Assembly (NCBI GenBank): GCA_002470925.1
Contig: DKOX01000072.1
Coordinates: 1 to 24,426, forward strand
From: Opitutia bacterium UBA7350
Lineage (GTDB): Bacteria > Verrucomicrobiota > Verrucomicrobiia > Opitutales > Coraliomargaritaceae
Reading direction: 5' to 3'
DNA: 24,426 nt
The notes under the pieces are model-generated. The model ran no database searches, was not told where the DNA came from, and saw only the letters and a program-made list of their open reading frames with translations. A program made the position numbers and the translations under genes. Of this stretch, positions 7,509 to 16,955 are shown piece by piece. The stretch's first letter is position 1; each line of letters starts with the position of its first letter.

Positions 7509-8693
7509 ATGTCGCATCATTCCAGTCTTGCCAAGAATTACGGTCCCACCCCGTTTGATGCAGTGCGGGGTGAAGGCGTCTATTTGTTCGATGCCGCCGG
7601 CAAGCGCTACCTCGATTTCAGCAGCGGGATCGCAGTCAATGCCCTGGGGCACAGTCACCCTGCCTGGGTGAAAGCAGTACAGGAACAGGCGGCTGCTTTG
7701 GTGCACTGCAGTAACCTTTTTGGTATACCCGAACAAAAACGACTCGCCGACCGGCTGCTGGAACGCGCCGGACCGGGCCGGGTCCTATTCTGCAACAGCG
7801 GTGCTGAATCCAACGAGGCCTTGATCAAGCTCGCCCGTCTACACGGTCGCGCCTCTTCGGGTGGAAAAGACGGGGCGCGCTACGAAGTCATTTGTGCCAG
7901 CAATGCTTTTCATGGCCGCACCTTCGGTGGGATGGCCGCCACTCCACAGGAGAAGATCCAAGGGGGATTCAGGCCCATGCTGGCTGGCTTTAAATTTGGC
8001 GAACTCAACAAGATTGAAAGTTTCGAGGCGGTGATCGATGACCAAACCGCCGCGGTGTTCATTGAGTCCATTCAGGGCGAAGGCGGAGTCTTCCCGGCAG
8101 AACCTGGATTTTTGAAAGCCTTGCGCGCACTGTGCACCGAGCGCGGCGTGCTGCTCATGCTCGATGAAGTCCAATGCGGGATTGGGCGCAGCGGCCACTT
8201 CTTTGCCTTTGAAAAGAGCGGGGTGCAGCCCGATGCCATTGGAATGGCAAAAGGTCTGGGCGGCGGTTTTCCGATTGGGGCGATTTGGATGTCCGAATCC
8301 TGCGCCGAGCTTTTTAAACCGGGCTCCCATGGGACAACCTTTGGCGGGAATCCGCTGGCATGCGCCGCAGCGCACGCAGTCCTCGATGTAATCGAACAAG
8401 ACGACCTCCTCCAGCACGTCCGAAATGCTTCCAAAGCCTGGCACCTCGAACTAAAGGCCTTAATCGGCAAATTCCCCAATCTCATTGCGGAACTGCGCGG
8501 CGAGGGCTTTATGGTCGGGTTGGCTTTAAAGGATCAGATGAATGCGGTCGTCACGGCAGCGCGGGAAAAGGGGCTGCTCATTGTTCCGGCCGGCCACCAA
8601 ACCATCCGCCTCCTCCCGCCCCTCATCACGACTCCCGAACAACTGAACGAGAGCGTGGAGATCCTCGAGCAGGTTTTTGCCGATCTTTCCTGA
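7509..8693 (+). CDS. argD: acetylornithine aminotransferase
   Basis: The 394-residue, class III PLP-dependent aminotransferase carries YLDFSSGIAVNALGHSHP near the N-terminus and FCNSGAESNEALIKLAR for phosphate binding. AFHGRTFGGMAAT, LMLDEVQCGIGRSG with cofactor-binding Asp219, and GMAKGLGGGFPIGA with Schiff-base Lys248 complete the pattern. The length matches ArgD (about 400). It converts N-acetylglutamate semialdehyde to N-acetylornithine using glutamate; some members also act in lysine synthesis. It begins 11 bases after argB, so it is clearly co-transcribed. Ornithine or GABA aminotransferases are similar, but the operon position makes ArgD by far the likeliest. Confidence 0.94.
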   Translation: MSHHSSLAKNYGPTPFDAVRGEGVYLFDAAGKRYLDFSSGIAVNALGHSHPAWVKAVQEQAAALVHCSNLFGIPEQKRLADRLLERAGPGRVLFCNSGAESNEALIKLARLHGRASSGGKDGARYEVICASNAFHGRTFGGMAATPQEKIQGGFRPMLAGFKFGELNKIESFEAVIDDQTAAVFIESIQGEGGVFPAEPGFLKALRALCTERGVLLMLDEVQCGIGRSGHFFAFEKSGVQPDAIGMAKGLGGGFPIGAIWMSESCAELFKPGSHGTTFGGNPLACAAAHAVLDVIEQDDLLQHVRNASKAWHLELKALIGKFPNLIAELRGEGFMVGLALKDQMNAVVTAAREKGLLIVPAGHQTIRLLPPLITTPEQLNESVEILEQVFADLS

Positions 8694-8730
8694 TTTTAAC
8701 CCTACCAACGGTTACCAACACCTTATCGCT

Positions 8731-9672
8731 ATGCACCACTTCCTAAAAGAAACCGATTTTACTTTGGATGAAGCGCAGGATGTCTTCAAAATGACACAGG
8801 CCTTCAAGGCGGATCGCCTGAATTGTCCCGCCAGCTTGAACATGCAGTCCTGGGGGCTTCTTTTCTACAAAAGCAGCACCCGCACCCGCGTCTCCTTTGA
8901 GGTCGGGATCAACGAACTCGGTGGATTCCCCATCGTCCTGAATGCCCAGAACACCCAAATCGGGCGCGGGGAAAGCGTTGCGGATTCCGCGAAAGTTTTG
9001 TCCCGCTACTTGCACGGCCTCGTAATTCGCACCTTTGATCACGCTATTATCGAGGGCTTCACTGCGAACGCCACCATGCCTATTGTGAATGGACTGACTG
9101 ATTTTAATCATCCCTGCCAACTGTATTCCGATCTCTTTACCCTCCTTGAGCGCTATTCGCCCGAGGCAGTGGACCTTGCGAGCCTGCGCGGTAAGAAGGT
9201 CGCCTTCCTCGGTGACACCGCCTGCAATATGGCAAATTCATGGATCATCAGTGCTGCGTATTTTGGAATGGAGATCGCCTTGGCAGGCCCCGAAGGCTAT
9301 GCACCCGGCAAAGAATTGGACAACGCCCTCGAAACCGATGGCCTTTCGCGTAACTACCACTGGACCACCGATGCGGCGGAGGCGGTGCGCGATGCGGACG
9401 TTGTTTATACGGATGTATGGGTCTCGATGGGCGACGAGGACGAGGCGGAGGCGCGCCTCAAGGAAATGGCGCCTTATCAAGTTAGCGCGGATCTCATGCA
9501 AGCAGCCAAAAGTGACGCCTATTTCATGCACTGTCTGCCGGCGCATGCTGGCAAGGAAGTCAGCCAAGCGATCCTCGATTCAAGCCAAAGTATCATTTTT
9601 GATCAGGCTGAGAACCGTTTGCATGCCCAAAAGGCGATCCTCGCCAAGCTTGCCACAATGAATAAAGCATAA
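8731..9672 (+). CDS. argF: ornithine carbamoyltransferase
   Basis: From ATG 8731 the product is 313 residues. It has the carbamoyl-phosphate motif KSSTRTRVSFE (Ser49-Arg53), DFNHPCQ with His127 and Gln130, and GDTACNMANSW for the second half. The ornithine-binding MHCLPAHAGKEVS includes Cys268. HCLPA distinguishes it from aspartate carbamoyltransferase. A frame-open extension to 8677 would overlap argD and has no family support. It makes citrulline from ornithine and carbamoyl phosphate. It is the last gene of the operon; argG and argH are not in the window. Confidence 0.95.
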   Translation: MHHFLKETDFTLDEAQDVFKMTQAFKADRLNCPASLNMQSWGLLFYKSSTRTRVSFEVGINELGGFPIVLNAQNTQIGRGESVADSAKVLSRYLHGLVIRTFDHAIIEGFTANATMPIVNGLTDFNHPCQLYSDLFTLLERYSPEAVDLASLRGKKVAFLGDTACNMANSWIISAAYFGMEIALAGPEGYAPGKELDNALETDGLSRNYHWTTDAAEAVRDADVVYTDVWVSMGDEDEAEARLKEMAPYQVSADLMQAAKSDAYFMHCLPAHAGKEVSQAILDSSQSIIFDQAENRLHAQKAILAKLATMNKA

Positions 9673-9674
9673 AG

Positions 9675-9764
9675 CCGTAAAATTTCCCGCATAGAGTTGA
9701 ATTTGAGTTGTTCTAAAAGCAGGGGGCTACCAAGCTGAGACTTTACGGATTCTTACTCTATGCG
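9675..9764 (+). promoter_or_regulatory. purL 5' leader with crossing inverted repeats that include the start codon
   Basis: Two perfect inverted repeats are interleaved in the argF-purL gap. Arm A, CCGTAAA (9675-9681), pairs with TTTACGG (9742-9748). Arm B, CGCATAGAGT (9688-9697), pairs with ACTCTATGCG (9755-9764), which contains the purL ATG (9760-9762). The order A-B-A'-B' is that of a pseudoknot, with 6-base connections on both sides and 44 bases in the middle. Pairing of B would bury the start codon. This could be an RNA control element for purL, or two alternative folds. It matches no riboswitch class I recognise. Confidence 0.45.
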
Positions 9765-12700
9765 ACCAACTTTATTTCAGGGCCAACCCATCCTCTCAGA
9801 ATTTCGCCTCCAGGCACTCATTGCGGCGCTCAATGATGAAGGCGGCAAGCACCACACCGACGCGGCGGCGCGAGTTGAATCCATTGATGCGGTTGCGATC
9901 TATTGCCTCCAACTAGACAAAGCACTCGACCCGCAAACCGAGGAGCGCGCCAAGGCGCTTCTGAATGCCGAGGGTGCCTTCGTGCGCGAGGGAGGCTTCT
10001 TTGTCACCCCCCGAAAGGGAACCATCTCTCCCTGGTCCACAAAAGCCACCGATATTTTCCGCAATTGCTCCCTCGATGGAATCCAACGCGTTGAGCACGG
10101 CATTCATTACCGCCTCCTCGACAACTCGGGTAATCTCATAACAGCGGAGGCCCTGGGATCAGCGCTCTATGCATTACATGACCGCATGACCGAGGCGGTC
10201 TACGAGAATCTTTCTGATTTCTTCGCGGAGCAGGAGCCCGCCGCGCATCGAGTTGTTCCATTGCTCGCCGAGGGTGCGCAAGCCCTACATCAAGCCAACA
10301 AGGATTGGGGACTTGCGATGAGTGACGAGGAGATTGATTACCTTGCAAACGCGTATCAGCGTATCGGTCGTGATCCAACCGACGCAGAGCTTGTAATGTT
10401 CTCACAGGTAAATTCCGAACATTGCCGTCATAAAATTTTCAACGCCGATTGGATCGTCGATGGTGAACGCAGTGAGCAATCCTTGTTCAAGATGATCCGC
10501 AACACCCATGCCTTGAATCCCGAAGGGGTGCTCGTTGCGTATTCAGACAATTCCGGGGTATTAGAGGGCACAAAGGGCGATTGGTGGGAAGTTGAGCCCA
10601 CCGGCGAGCATCGCTACCGTAAAACTGCGACCACCCTCGATATATTATGCAAGGTCGAGACCCATAACCACCCCACTGCAATTTCTCCCTTTCCGGGTGC
10701 TGCGACCGGAGTCGGCGGTGAAATCCGCGACGAAGGCGCAACCGGTATCGGCGGGCGCCCGAAAGCAGGGCTTGCTGCTTTCATCACCTCGCACCTGCAA
10801 ATCCCGGGCTATCCCCTGCCCTGGGAGAAGGACTTCCCGGAACATCCCTCCCGTATGGCGAGCCCGCTCGATATCATGCTGGAGGGTCCAATCGGGGGTG
10901 CCGCTTTTGGCAACGAATTTGGTCGCCCACAACTCTGTGGCCTTTTCCGCACTTTTCAGATCGTTCACAACAATTCGCACCGCGGTTACCACAAGCCCAT
11001 CATGGCTGCGGGGGGCATGGGTAATCTCAAGCGCGAACATGTTGCCAAGAAACCGATCCCTCCTACCGCTGCAATTATCCAATTGGGTGGGCCTGCCATG
11101 AAAATCGGCCTCGGCGGCGGAGCCGCTTCTTCCATTGCAGCCGGCAGTCAATCCGAGGCGCTGGACTTCGATTCCGTACAACGCGGCAATCCCGAAATGC
11201 AACGCCGTTGCCAACAAGTCATCGATGCCTGTATCGCGCTGGGTGAGCAAAACCCGATGCTCTCGATCCACGACATCGGGGCGGGAGGGCTGTCAAACGG
11301 TTTGCCGGAATTGGTTGAAGCCACCGGTGGCAGCTTTCATCTGCGCGCGATTCACAACGAAGACCGCAGCATGAGCCCCATGGAAATCTGGTGCAATGAA
11401 TCACAAGAACGTTATGTCCTCGCGGTCAATGCCGACCGACTCCCTGATTTTGAATCCCTCTGCCAACGCGAACGCTGTCCTTTTGCGGTGGTAGGCCAGG
11501 CAACCGATGACGGTCAACTCACCCTGTACGATGCTCATTTTAAGAATACGCCGATTAATTTGCCAATGGATGTCTTGCTGGGAAAGACCCCGAAGCTCCT
11601 CCGCGAGGTCAAGCGCCAACCCGTCACAACCCAAGCTTTAGACGAACAAAGCATCGATCTTGAGGACGCCATTGACCGGGTTCTGCGTTTCCCCGCAGTC
11701 GCCGACAAAACTTTCCTTATTACGATCACGGACCGCAGTATCACCGGGATGGTCAGTCGTGACCAAATGGTGGGCCCCTGGCAGACTCCGGTTGCCGACG
11801 TCGCTGTGACTACTGCCTCAATGGACAGTTATCAGGGAGAGGCTATGGCAATGGGCGAGCGCACTCCCATCGCCGCGCTCAATGCCCCCGCTTCCGGGCG
11901 GATCGCGATCGGCGAATGCTTGACCAACCTCGCCGCCGCGCATGTCGGCGCAATCGGAAACATCAAACTTTCCGCGAACTGGATGGTCGCGGCGGGCGAA
12001 GGTGGTGAAGACGCCAATCTCTACGACACCGTCAAGGCAGTGGGAATGGAATTGTGCCCTGCGCTCGGCATTTGCATCCCGGTCGGCAAGGATTCTATGT
12101 CGATGCGCAGTTCCTGGCAGGACAGCAAGGGCGCTTCCCATAAACAAGTTTCACCGCTCAGCTTACTCGTCACCGGCTTCTCTCCCGTTCAGGATGTGCG
12201 CCTGACCCTCACCCCGGATCTCAAATCCAACACCAGCCATTTGCTCTTGATCGATCTCGGCGCTGGTAAAAACCGACTGGGGGGCAGCGCGCTGGCGCAA
12301 GTCTACAATCAACTCGGCGATACCGTACCCGATCTGGATGACCCTGCCCTTTTCCGGCGCTTCTTTGAGGCCATTCAAGCCTTGATGGCACAGGATAAAT
12401 TATTGTCCTATCACGACCGCTCAGACGGAGGACTGCTCGCCACGGTAAGCGAGATGGCTTTTGCCGGACGGAAAGGTCTAAAGTTGGTACTCGATTCCCT
12501 TATTTCCGCCGGTAAGCAGAGCGAATGGCTCGCGCCGCTCTTTACAGAAGAGTTGGGAGCCGTCATCGAAGTAGCGGAGAGTGAACTCGAGTCGGTTCAA
12601 TCTATCCTGGAAGCACATGGACTGAGGGAAGTAAGCCATCACATCGGGCAGAGTACCGAGTCCCAAACCGTTGCGATCCATTTAGCTGACACCGAGGTTT

Positions 12701-13683
12701 TCTCGAAACCACTGCCTGAACTCAATCGCGCGTGGTCCGAATTAAGCTACCGGATGCAGGCAAAACGCGACAATCCGGATTGTGCCCAAGAGGCCTTTGA
12801 TGCCCTTCTCGATACTTCCGATGGCGGTCTCCTCGTAGAACCGTCCTACCATCCCGAAGAAGATCATGCCGCCCACCTGGCTCGTTTCAACATCACGGGT
12901 TCCCGGCCACGCATCGCAATCCTGCGCGAACAGGGCACCAATGGTCAAAATGAAATGGCCTTCGCCTTTGACCGGGCGGGCTTTGAGGCAGTGGATTTGC
13001 ACATGACCGACCTGCTCAATGGCAATGCGAGCCTGGATCGCTTTGCCGGACTGGTGGCCTGCGGTGGTTTCTCTTATGGGGATGTGCTGGGCGCAGGCTC
13101 CGGCTGGGCAAAGTCCATCCGCTACAACGCCAGCCTTAAGGATCAATTTGCAGCCTTCTTCGCAAGACCCGATAGTTTCAGCCTGGGGGTTTGTAACGGC
13201 TGTCAAATGCTGGCGCAACTCAAGGACATCATTCCCGGCGCGGAGGACTGGCCGCAATTCTCCCGCAATCGCTCGGAGCAATTTGAAGCACGCTTCTCGA
13301 ACGTTGCAGTTCTCGATTCGCCGAGTCTTTTCTTTTCCGGGATGTCGGGTTCCCTCCTGCCGATTCCGGTGGCTCACGGCGAAGGGCGTGCAGATTTTTC
13401 CAAGACAGGTAGTTTTGAGACCTGCCGGAACAAGAATTTGATCGCCATGTGTTACATCGATGGCAGCGGTCAGGCGGCGGAGCACTACCCCGCCAATCCA
13501 AACGGTTCACCGGAGGGAGCGACCGCCTTTACGACATCCGATGGTCGCGTTACGATCATGATGCCTCATCCAGAGCGTTGTTTTCGCGCGGTACAGATGA
13601 GCTATTGCCCTGAAGGACAGTTTCCCGGTGAAGCCGGCCCCTGGCTCAAGTTCTTCCAAAACGCCCGATCCTTCCTGGTATGA
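9760..13683 (+). CDS. purL: phosphoribosylformylglycinamidine synthase, large single-chain form
   Basis: The 1307-residue protein is the large PurL (E. coli form 1295), not the split PurS-PurL-PurQ set. In order it has an N-terminal PurS-like domain and linker, then a first AIR-synthase-like half with [20 protein letters not shown] near 295-315 and [15 protein letters not shown] near 445. A second such half contains [14 protein letters not shown] sequence ([13 protein letters not shown]) and [16 protein letters not shown]. From about 1048 there is a class I glutamine amidotransferase domain ([20 protein letters not shown]). Its triad is visible: Cys1145 in GVCNGCQML, His1270 and Glu1272 in MMPHPERCF. 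It converts FGAR to FGAM with ATP and glutamine, step four of purine synthesis. No other pur gene is adjacent. The leader holds a possible regulatory RNA structure. Confidence 0.97.
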   Translation: MRPTLFQGQPILSEFRLQALIAALNDEGGKHHTDAAARVESIDAVAIYCLQLDKALDPQTEERAKALLNAEGAFVREGGFFVTPRKGTISPWSTKATDIFRNCSLDGIQRVEHGIHYRLLDNSGNLITAEALGSALYALHDRMTEAVYENLSDFFAEQEPAAHRVVPLLAEGAQALHQANKDWGLAMSDEEIDYLANAYQRIGRDPTDAELVMFSQVNSEHCRHKIFNADWIVDGERSEQSLFKMIRNTHALNPEGVLVAYSDNSGVLEGTKGDWWEVEPTGEHRYRKTATTLDILCKVETHNHPTAISPFPGAATGVGGEIRDEGATGIGGRPKAGLAAFITSHLQIPGYPLPWEKDFPEHPSRMASPLDIMLEGPIGGAAFGNEFGRPQLCGLFRTFQIVHNNSHRGYHKPIMAAGGMGNLKREHVAKKPIPPTAAIIQLGGPAMKIGLGGGAASSIAAGSQSEALDFDSVQRGNPEMQRRCQQVIDACIALGEQNPMLSIHDIGAGGLSNGLPELVEATGGSFHLRAIHNEDRSMSPMEIWCNESQERYVLAVNADRLPDFESLCQRERCPFAVVGQATDDGQLTLYDAHFKNTPINLPMDVLLGKTPKLLREVKRQPVTTQALDEQSIDLEDAIDRVLRFPAVADKTFLITITDRSITGMVSRDQMVGPWQTPVADVAVTTASMDSYQGEAMAMGERTPIAALNAPASGRIAIGECLTNLAAAHVGAIGNIKLSANWMVAAGEGGEDANLYDTVKAVGMELCPALGICIPVGKDSMSMRSSWQDSKGASHKQVSPLSLLVTGFSPVQDVRLTLTPDLKSNTSHLLLIDLGAGKNRLGGSALAQVYNQLGDTVPDLDDPALFRRFFEAIQALMAQDKLLSYHDRSDGGLLATVSEMAFAGRKGLKLVLDSLISAGKQSEWLAPLFTEELGAVIEVAESELESVQSILEAHGLREVSHHIGQSTESQTVAIHLADTEVFSKPLPELNRAWSELSYRMQAKRDNPDCAQEAFDALLDTSDGGLLVEPSYHPEEDHAAHLARFNITGSRPRIAILREQGTNGQNEMAFAFDRAGFEAVDLHMTDLLNGNASLDRFAGLVACGGFSYGDVLGAGSGWAKSIRYNASLKDQFAAFFARPDSFSLGVCNGCQMLAQLKDIIPGAEDWPQFSRNRSEQFEARFSNVAVLDSPSLFFSGMSGSLLPIPVAHGEGRADFSKTGSFETCRNKNLIAMCYIDGSGQAAEHYPANPNGSPEGATAFTTSDGRVTIMMPHPERCFRAVQMSYCPEGQFPGEAGPWLKFFQNARSFLV

Positions 13684-13687
13684 TTTT

Positions 13688-13700
13688 CGGGAATATCCCG
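13688..13700 (+). terminator. small hairpin just after purL (weak terminator candidate)
   Basis: CGGGA-ATA-TCCCG lies 4 bases after the purL stop. The 5-bp stem is short and is followed by GTGTTAAACAT rather than a U-run, so factor-independent termination here is doubtful. Confidence 0.25.
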
Positions 13701-13771
13701 TGTTAAACATCAAGCATAGATCTCAACTAAATTAATTCCAGAACGGGCCGGAACTTACCTGCTTTGCGGCA

Positions 13772-13796
13772 CTAGCCTCGGTTGCAACTAGGCTAG
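13772..13796. repeat. 25-bp dyad between convergent purL and the small zinc-finger-like gene
   Basis: CTAGCCT (13772-13778) and AGGCTAG (13790-13796) are perfect inverted arms flanking GTTGCAAC (13781-13788), itself an 8-base palindrome. The right arm contains the stop codon of the minus-strand gene (13793-13795). It lacks a T-run on either side. It could be a bidirectional processing or termination hairpin, or a protein-binding dyad. Confidence 0.45.
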
Positions 13797-14035
13797 CGCT
13801 GGCGCGAGGCCTCAACGGAACGGTATTTCTCCCGTTCCTTCTCAAACTTCTCGCGTTTGCAGTTACAGTGCAAGCAAAGGGGCGAGTTGTAAGCGAGTAC
13901 CAGGCGTTCGTGAACCTTAAGGGGGCGCTCCTGGCCGATTTCCACCAAACGAAGGGCATCGCCGCAATTCGGAAAGATCGCCCCCAAAAAAGCGTATACA
14001 TGATCGGTGGTGGTTTTCTTGCTCGGCTCTGACAC
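13793..14035 (-). CDS. small Cys-containing protein resembling zf-HC2 zinc fingers
   Basis: This is an 80-residue product with GTG start, 47 bases after engB on the same strand. Its order CGDALRLV (Cys24), QERPLKVHERLVLAY, LCLHCNCKREKF (Cys54, Cys57, Cys59) parallels zf-HC2 / anti-sigma-like small proteins. Those read roughly C..VTRLVS..LDRPL..RERL.LRLHLL.C..CRRF. The usual zinc-binding His before the CxxC is replaced (Asn50), but an extra Cys is present. There is no membrane segment, and the C-terminal third is highly charged (KREKFEKEREKYR). The role is unknown. The resemblance is by eye and moderately convincing. No start beyond the GTG is obvious, so the true N-terminus could be longer. 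Last gene of the lpxK-led run. Confidence 0.6.
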   Translation of the reverse strand: MSEPSKKTTTDHVYAFLGAIFPNCGDALRLVEIGQERPLKVHERLVLAYNSPLCLHCNCKREKFEKEREKYRSVEASRQR

Positions 14036-14082
14036 GCTAATTAGGTTAGGTGGAATATTTAAAATTTCCAGCCCTTAGCGAA

Positions 14083-14730
14083 TTATTTTTTCATCCAATT
14101 CAGATTGATCTTGGTGCCTTTGCCCTGCTTCCCGCTTTTTTTGGGCAGGCGGGTCTCGATCCATTGCAGAATATCACCCCTCCCCTTGCCCGTTTTTGCG
14201 GAGCAATTAAAAATGCGGTTGGGTTTAAGTTTCCACTCAGCCAGCGCTTTCTCAAATTGGGAGGCGTGGTTGCGCACGGTTGTATTGGAACTGCGGTCGG
14301 TCTTGGTGAGAATCAGTGAGAACGGAACCGTACATTCTTGTAGCCACTGCGCAAAATACAAATCCTGCTCCAGTGGTTCCAATTGAGAATCGACCAAGAG
14401 AAATACCTGCTCAAGGGTCGAGCGCTCCGTCAAGTAGGTGCTCACATCCTGATTGAAGTCCAACTGTTTGGCTTTAGAAACTTTCGCATAGCCATAGCCC
14501 GGCAAATCCACCAAATGCCATTGTCGGTTAATGCTGAAAATATTAAGGCAGCGTGTTTTGCCGGGCTTGCTGGAGGTGTGGGCGAGTTCCTTGCGCCCCG
14601 TGAGCATATTGATGAGCGAGGATTTCCCGACATTGGAGCGACCGACAAAAGCAAACTCAGGAAGACTTGCGGGCGGGATGTCTTCATAGTGCGGACAACC
14701 AAAGCGGAATTCTGCAGCGTCAATCTTCAC
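14083..14730 (-). CDS. engB: ribosome biogenesis GTPase EngB (YihA/YsxC)
   Basis: The 215-residue TRAFAC-class GTPase has all G motifs: G1 GRSNVGKSS (30-38), G2 region with Thr59 in KPGKTRCLN, G3 DLPGYG (75-80), G4 TKTD (142-145) and G5 SAK (177-179). The phrase AKVSKAKQLDF after G3 is typical of EngB. Family members are usually essential and act in late 50S subunit assembly. The C-terminus is a basic extension (RLPKKSGKQGKGTK) that may contact RNA. The start is GTG at 14730, 15 bases after slyX. Operonic with slyX and the M29 peptidase. Confidence 0.95.
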   Translation of the reverse strand: MKIDAAEFRFGCPHYEDIPPASLPEFAFVGRSNVGKSSLINMLTGRKELAHTSSKPGKTRCLNIFSINRQWHLVDLPGYGYAKVSKAKQLDFNQDVSTYLTERSTLEQVFLLVDSQLEPLEQDLYFAQWLQECTVPFSLILTKTDRSSNTTVRNHASQFEKALAEWKLKPNRIFNCSAKTGKGRGDILQWIETRLPKKSGKQGKGTKINLNWMKK

Positions 14731-14745
14731 GTACTTGATAATTAT

Positions 14746-14952
14746 TTAATAATGCGGTGGTTTTTGATCGGCGGGCATTGAGTCCCCCGAACCGTCCAGT
14801 GATTTAATCTTCTCTTCCTGCCGCTGCACCAGCTTGGCCAATTGCTCGACTTTTTGGGCGAGTCGATACTGCTCGGCATCCTGTTCCTCGACGTGGCGCT
14901 CAAGGTGTGTGAGCTTACGTTGCAGTTCAATGATGGGGTCTTCCGGTATCAT
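14746..14952 (-). CDS. slyX: SlyX family protein
   Basis: The 68-residue protein is almost wholly predicted coiled coil (ELQRKLTHLERHVEEQDAEQYRLAQKVEQLAKLVQRQEEKI in pattern, about 9-49). It then has a Pro/Asp linker and the diagnostic C-terminal PPHY. Length and tail match SlyX, best known from gammaproteobacteria next to slyD; its biochemical role is not established. Here it sits between an M29 aminopeptidase (3 bases upstream) and engB, not near a slyD. Start ATG at 14952. Confidence 0.85.
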   Translation of the reverse strand: MIPEDPIIELQRKLTHLERHVEEQDAEQYRLAQKVEQLAKLVQRQEEKIKSLDGSGDSMPADQKPPHY

Positions 14953-14955
14953 CGC

Positions 14956-16074
14956 TCAATCCTTTTCCCCGAGCAAATATTCGGGGTTTAGTTTTTGAAG
15001 GTCCTCCGGAACAAAAAGGCCGTCCTTACGGATCAATTCACCGTCAAAATAAATTTCCCCGCCCCCGTATTCGGGACGTTGAATATGAACCATATCCCAG
15101 TGAACCTGCGAGCGGTTGCCGTTGTCGGCTTCTTCATATGCCTGACCCGGGGTAAAGTGGAATGAGCCTGCGATTTTTTCATCAAAAAGAATATCACGCA
15201 TGGGTTCCAAAATATGAGGATTAAAGGCGATGGCGAATTCACCGATGTAGCGCGCCCCGGCATCGGCATCGAGGATTGCGTTGAGGTGTTCGTTGTTGGT
15301 GCCCGAAGCGTGTATGATCCTGCCACGCTCAAATTTCAAATGCACGCGATCGAATGAAGCACCCTGATAAACGGTGGGCGCGTTGAAGCTAATCTCGCCC
15401 TCGACCGAGTCCCGGACGGGGCAAGAAAAGACCTCGCCATCCGGGATGTTGTGTCGACCGCCGCAGGCAACCGCTCCGATTCCCTTGATTGAAAAGCGCA
15501 GATCGCAACCCGGGCCGCTGAGCTTCACCTCGTCGGCTCCCTGCATCCGTTTCTCAAGGGCAAGCATGCCCGCGCTCATGCGCGAATAATCCTGCGTGCA
15601 AACCCGGAAAAAGAATTCCTCAAACGATTCGGTACTCATGAGCGCTTGTTGCGCCATCGCGGCGGTCGGCCAGCGCAGAATGACCCACTTTGTTTTATTT
15701 ACGCGGTGGTCCAGCACGGGCTTCATCGCGCGCATCGCCTGGGATAGTTTTTCTGGCGCGACACCCGACATTTCAAAGATGTTATCGGAACCACGCACTG
15801 CGATGTAGGCATCCATCGCCTGCATCCGAGCCAGCTCCCATTCCGCCTGCGCCTCATATTGCCCCTCTTCAATTTCAGTGACCAATTCCCTGCCAATCCG
15901 GGCATTCTGCAATTGCACGTAAGGCACTGCGCCCCGCTCGCGTGCCGCGCGGATCAGCGCAACCGTCATTGCCTGTGGAATATCGTATGCATCGATTAAG
16001 ACCCGTTCCCCCTGTTTCAGATCGGTGGAAAATTCCGTCAATAGTTTGGCTAATTTTGTGTAGTTGGGTTCCAT
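14956..16074 (-). CDS. M29-family metallo-aminopeptidase (AmpS/aminopeptidase T type)
   Basis: The 372-residue protein matches peptidase family M29. Likely dinuclear metal ligands and catalytic residues are Glu214 (NIPDGEVF), Glu279 ([10 protein letters not shown]), His306 and Tyr313 ([10 protein letters not shown]), and His325 with Asp327 (QVHWDMVHI). Their spacing follows the AmpT/AmpS pattern. The N-terminal domain (about 1-180) includes [15 protein letters not shown] and the VRGSDN block. The enzyme probably removes N-terminal residues from peptides in the cytosol; no signal peptide is seen. It is followed by slyX after 3 bases and preceded by rsmJ, 47 bases away. Family is sure; substrate preference is not. 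Confidence 0.9.
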   Translation of the reverse strand: MEPNYTKLAKLLTEFSTDLKQGERVLIDAYDIPQAMTVALIRAARERGAVPYVQLQNARIGRELVTEIEEGQYEAQAEWELARMQAMDAYIAVRGSDNIFEMSGVAPEKLSQAMRAMKPVLDHRVNKTKWVILRWPTAAMAQQALMSTESFEEFFFRVCTQDYSRMSAGMLALEKRMQGADEVKLSGPGCDLRFSIKGIGAVACGGRHNIPDGEVFSCPVRDSVEGEISFNAPTVYQGASFDRVHLKFERGRIIHASGTNNEHLNAILDADAGARYIGEFAIAFNPHILEPMRDILFDEKIAGSFHFTPGQAYEEADNGNRSQVHWDMVHIQRPEYGGGEIYFDGELIRKDGLFVPEDLQKLNPEYLLGEKD

Positions 16075-16121
16075 TATTTGTAAAGCGTACTATTTTTGCG
16101 TGTAGGTCAACCCGTGGACGT

Positions 16122-16949
16122 TCATCTTTGCTTCAAATAAACATCATAGCGGTTGCGCTGTCCTTCTAGTGAATGGCTCGCAGGCTGCCCCTTCAGAAAG
16201 GGCGCATGCCGCGGTCGTTTCACTACGACGCGATTCCCTGCCGCCCCCAGTGCCAGCGGTAATAATGCTCCCGCATCGGTATCATCCCCGACGATCGTGT
16301 GAAAGATTTGCATGGCTTTCTTCACCTGTGCCGACTTTTTGCGCAAAGGAAACATCGGATCTAAATAAAGGACCGACGCCAAGGCCTTGCCTTGGTATGA
16401 CTCGAGGTAGGCGGCCGCGTCGGAGGGTTCCAGAAGCTCCATTCGCGCGATCGCCGCAGCTATTTGCGGGTCGTTCGCTCCCTGTGCTCTTTTTATGGCG
16501 TCCTTTAAAAGGGCATGAACGATAAGATTCCGCTCCAGAAGTGTGACTTCGCAACCCAGCGCCGCCAAAACATAGGCATCCATCCCCAAACCCGCAGTGC
16601 AATCCAGCACGGTCGGCTTGGGTTGCCCTTTCAGGCCGACCGCTTTCGCGATCATTTCATTGCCCCCACCCTGCGCCAGTCGATAGCGTGTGCCGGCATC
16701 ACAAAAGTCTGCCTTGATCCATAATGCTTCATCTTCCGGTGCCGCCAAAAGACCCAGGCCTTCGGACCTCAAGAGGAGTACGCCGGCCCGTTCGTTGAGT
16801 AGCGTCTGGTAAAAGCGTCGCTCCTCCCGTTTTGAAATCACCCCGGTAGCTGAAGATTCCACGTGAAACTCCAGGCCCAAATCCCGCGCCAGCAAATCGC
16901 CCTCCTCAATACGGGTCGGGTCAAGGCAGATCAGGCAAACCGGAGACAT
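16122..16949 (-). CDS. rsmJ: 16S rRNA (guanine-N2) methyltransferase RsmJ (YhiQ)
   Basis: The 275-residue protein has the SAM-binding motif VLDCTAGLGMDAYVLA (114-129), then LGCEVTLLERN, and the catalytic-type motif LYLDPMFPLRKKSAQVKK (about 195-210). LAQGGGNEMIAKAVG precedes motif I. All are hallmarks of RsmJ/DUF548, which methylates G1516 of 16S rRNA in E. coli. The length is slightly above the E. coli protein (250). The family is best known in gammaproteobacteria, so its presence in an apparently verrucomicrobial operon is notable. It starts 6 bases after the adenylate-kinase-like gene. Confidence 0.9.
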   Translation of the reverse strand: MSPVCLICLDPTRIEEGDLLARDLGLEFHVESSATGVISKREERRFYQTLLNERAGVLLLRSEGLGLLAAPEDEALWIKADFCDAGTRYRLAQGGGNEMIAKAVGLKGQPKPTVLDCTAGLGMDAYVLAALGCEVTLLERNLIVHALLKDAIKRAQGANDPQIAAAIARMELLEPSDAAAYLESYQGKALASVLYLDPMFPLRKKSAQVKKAMQIFHTIVGDDTDAGALLPLALGAAGNRVVVKRPRHAPFLKGQPASHSLEGQRNRYDVYLKQR

Positions 16950-16955
16950 GCAAAT

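Noticed and set aside
9721..9748. CTGAGA near the purL start suggested a TPP riboswitch
   Set aside because: Only that hexamer matches; the second conserved half with ACCTGA and the closing helices are missing, and purL is not a thiamin gene.
12742..13485. 247-codon open frame antisense to purL
   Set aside because: It covers the glutaminase domain of purL on the other strand and shows no family features.
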